Origin: Nannocystis pusilla
GTDB taxonomy: Bacteria > Myxococcota_A > Polyangia > Nannocystales > Nannocystaceae
Length of the DNA: 64,000 nt
Assembly: GCF_026626665.1 (NCBI RefSeq)
Contig: NZ_JAPNKE010000002.1
Location: forward strand, 6,983,168 to 7,047,167
Reading direction: 5' to 3'
The translations under genes were made by a program, and so were the position numbers. Positions 61,776 through 64,000 of this stretch are shown here, piece after piece. Within the stretch, counting starts at the first letter, position 1. Each line of letters begins with the position of its first letter. The notes under the pieces were generated by a model. The model made no database searches. It had not been told where the DNA came from and was given only the letters and a program-made list of their open reading frames with translations.

Positions 61776-63504
61776 TTGAGGTACTTGTTCATGACCCGGC
61801 GCAGGCGCGGGAGCATCAGCACGATCAGCAGCGCCGCGACCAGGGCCCCGCCGAAGTTGATCAGGAACACCGCCGACTTGTGCTCGAACAGGGTGAACAG
61901 GCCGGAGAGGATGCCGGACAGCTTGTTGCCGATCGACGTCGACAGGAACCAGCCGCCCATCATCAGCGCGGTGAGGCGGGCCGGGCTGAGCTTCGACACC
62001 AGCGACAGGCCCATCGGCGACAGGCACAGCTCGCCGACGGTGATCACCCCGTACGTGCCGATGAGCCACATGGCCGAGCCCTTGTCGGCGCCGTTGTGGG
62101 TGACGAACGTGGCGGCGACCATCACCAGGGTCGACAGCGCCGTGATGCCGAGGCCGATCGAGATCTTCGCCGGCGTCGACGGCTCCTTGTTCTTGCGCCG
62201 CATCCACGCGAAGAAGCCGACCACGAACGGGGTCAGGAACACGACGAAGAACGCGTTGACCGACTGGAACAGCTCGGTCGACACCAGCTTGGTCTGGGCC
62301 GCCTTGCGCTGGCCTCGGTCTCGGGCGTGAGCACCTCGGCCTTGCAGGCCGGGGCCGGCGGCGGCGGCCACTCGCTCTTCGGCACGTTGTTGAAGTACGG
62401 GTCGGGGCCGAGCTCCTTGGCCGGCTTGCCGTCGGGCCCCAGGACGGGGTTGCCGTGGTCGTCGGTGACGGTGATCTCGCGCAGGCTGGTGTCGACGCGC
62501 TGGACCCCGCCGACGCCCTCGAGCAGCGGCGCGGCGGCCTCGGGGATCTCGCGCCGCGTGTAGCGGTCGGCCCAGGTGGTGAGGGCGTCGCCGTTCTGGT
62601 GGAAGATGGCCCAGAACGCGATGACCGCGGCGAACAGCGGCAGCAGGGCGCCGATGCGCTCCTTGTCCTCGCCGTCGGAGCCCTTCCACAGGCGGTAGTA
62701 GAACCAGGTCACCGGCAAGCAGGCGAACAGGAACGCGTCGTTGGACTTCGAGCCGAACACGGTCCAGCCCTCGCCGCCGACCAGCGACGGGATGAACCAC
62801 CCGACCGCGGCGAACAGCGCCGCCGGCCCGAACACGGCCGCGAGGATCTGCCCGACCGGCTGGTCGCCCGGCTTGGTCGGCTTCAGCACGTCGGCCTCGG
62901 CCGTGTGCTTCATGCCGGTGAGGAACCAGCCGACGCCGAAGAACATGCCGATGCCGGCCGCCAGGAAGGCGTAGCCCCAGCCGTAGGTGTTGCGCAGGTA
63001 CGCGGCGACGAAGTTGCAGACGAAGGCACCGATGTTGATGCCCATGTAAAAGATGTTGAAGCCGGCGTCCTTGTGCTCTTTGTACTGCTCGTTGTTGTAA
63101 AGGTTGCCGACCAGCGTCGAGATGTTGGGCTTGAAGAAGCCGTTGCCGACGATGATCAGCAGCAGCGACAGGAAGAACCACGGGCCGTAGCCCGGGATCG
63201 CCAGGCCCGAATAGCCGAGGCCCATCAGCACGCCGCCGATCACGATGGCGCGGCGATAGCCGAGGATCCGGTCGGCCAGGAGCCCGCCGATGAACGGCGT
63301 CAGGTACACCAGCGCGATGTAGGTCCCGTAGATGTCGCTGGCGTGCTGCGGCGCCAGGCCCAGGCCCGACTTCGCCGGCATCGCCGCGTCCGCACCCGCC
63401 TTCATGTACAGGGTGAAGATCCCCAGCATGAGGTAAAAGCCGAAGCGCTCCCACATCTCGGTGAAGAACAGGACCGGCAGACCGCGCGGGTGGTTCTTGA
63501 ACAT
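61772..63504 (-). CDS. POT/PTR-family proton-coupled oligopeptide transporter (one frameshift)
   Basis: About 577 residues. EMWERFGFYLMLGIFTLYM is the ExxER proton-coupling motif in the first helix. GLLADRILGYRRAIVIGGVL and GNGFFKPNISTLVGNLY are POT signatures. A base is missing near 62309-62311; repaired, EAQRKAAQTKLVSTELFQSV continues into the last helices (GVITVGELCLSPMGLSLVSK, LMMGGWFLSTSIGNKLSG). A long loop between helices (about 330-400) is larger than usual. It imports di- and tripeptides with protons, useful to a protein-feeding bacterium. Confidence 0.9.
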
Positions 63505-63893
63505 CGGGGCCAACGATAGGGCCCCACAAGCCCGCGCGACAAGTGCGAATCCGTTGCCCGCCGGCCGGTCGCGGCGCGCCCGCAGCGGCCTCGCCGCGAG
63601 AGCACGCCCGCCGCCCGCAGCGCCCACGCCGACTCACGCCCGCAGGCTCCGCGAACGACGTGCGACCCGCGGTTCGTGCCCGACGAACGGCCGCGCAGAC
63701 GTATGCGCCGCGCCGCGGCCGGCCACTGCGAACGTGCATGCACCGTCGACCTCACGCGCGGCGACTTTCGCCCCGGACCGACCTCCGGACCGCTGCCGCG
63801 AACGATCCTTGCCGTGGACGAGTCACCGGCGCGAATCGGCGATCGAACCGGGCCGAGCGCCACGCCGGGGCCGCGCTCGCGCCGCGAGCCGAA
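63505..63893. other. 389-bp gap without a supported gene
   Basis: Lies between the peptide-transporter start and the stop of the gene at the right edge. All open frames are Arg/Ala/Pro-rich with no start context. No palindrome unit or RNA gene was recognised. Confidence 0.5.
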
Positions 63894-64000
63894 TCACTTC
63901 TGCGGCCCGAGGCGGGCCTCGAGGGCACGGATCCGGGCCAGCACGTCGGCGTGCTCCGACGACTTGGCCCAATTGGCCTGGATCGAGGCCATCTGCTCGT
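63894..64000 (-). CDS. C-terminus of an unidentified helical protein (cut by window edge)
   Basis: Only the last 35 codons are present: EQMASIQANWAKSSEHADVL and ARIRALEARLGPQK then TGA. The heptad-like pattern suggests a coiled-coil tail. The family cannot be told. Confidence 0.45.
   Translation of the reverse strand, partial: EQMASIQANWAKSSEHADVLARIRALEARLGPQK

Noticed and set aside
1..64000. Prophage or insertion sequence
   Set aside because: I found no transposase, integrase, recombinase or phage structural gene apart from the T6SS spike genes, and no terminal inverted repeats with target duplications.

Overview
The window is very G+C-rich DNA with strong third-position G/C. It looks like a piece of a predatory myxobacterial chromosome (Myxococcota, most likely suborder Nannocystineae). 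The reasons are the many secreted proteins and lipoproteins with long Thr/Ser/Gly/Asp 'TSTG..TTG' linkers, C-terminal tails of the MYXO-CTERM kind (Cys-containing motif, hydrophobic stretch, Arg cluster), vWA and RCC1 lipoproteins, a Ser/Thr-kinase-like protein with an AgmX-type tail, and an EF-G of the 'AHIDSGKT' class. Genus is inference only.

Layout. 1-8 kb: Kazal-domain surface protein, M3-like metalloprotease lipoprotein, Spo0M-like protein, a SulP transporter/beta-carbonic anhydrase operon, and small envelope proteins. 8-20 kb: SET-domain protein, RCC1 and vWA lipoproteins, a lipid locus (btaB-btaA for betaine lipid, divergent from two glycosyltransferases), a PEBP-like protein and a PQQ-propeller-like lipoprotein. 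20-25.4 kb: PAAR and VgrG of a type VI secretion spike, divergent from a two-gene P-loop NTPase / effector-associated-domain (EAD) module that looks like a biological-conflict system. 25.5-32 kb: AraC regulator and SDR oxidoreductase, octaheme cytochrome c, Uma2 protein, class-V aminotransferase. 32-41 kb: exopolysaccharide co-polymerase/tyrosine kinase, GH114-like and beta-helix secreted proteins, O-antigen-ligase-like protein. 41-50 kb: housekeeping genes (EF-G, transketolase) and a methionine-salvage/SAM-recycling run (mtnB, mtnD, ahcY). 51-59 kb: tandem paralogous MYXO-CTERM-like proteins, coaD, and a large pseudokinase. 59-64 kb: an AbiE toxin-antitoxin pair with clear operators, an APH-fold kinase, a POT peptide transporter, and a truncated gene at the right edge.

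Two features run through the whole window. First, a short palindromic element with core RACATGYC occurs many times. In gaps it is often chained with an exact 14-bp period (ATG-YYY-NNNN-RRR-C). Degenerate CTGTCC..GGACAG forms lie inside reading frames. Second, at least seventeen places show a coding frame jump by one base, mostly at short homopolymers, and these hit even essential genes such as ahcY. They are best explained by uncorrected sequence indels, so the genes concerned are annotated here as single frameshifted CDSs.
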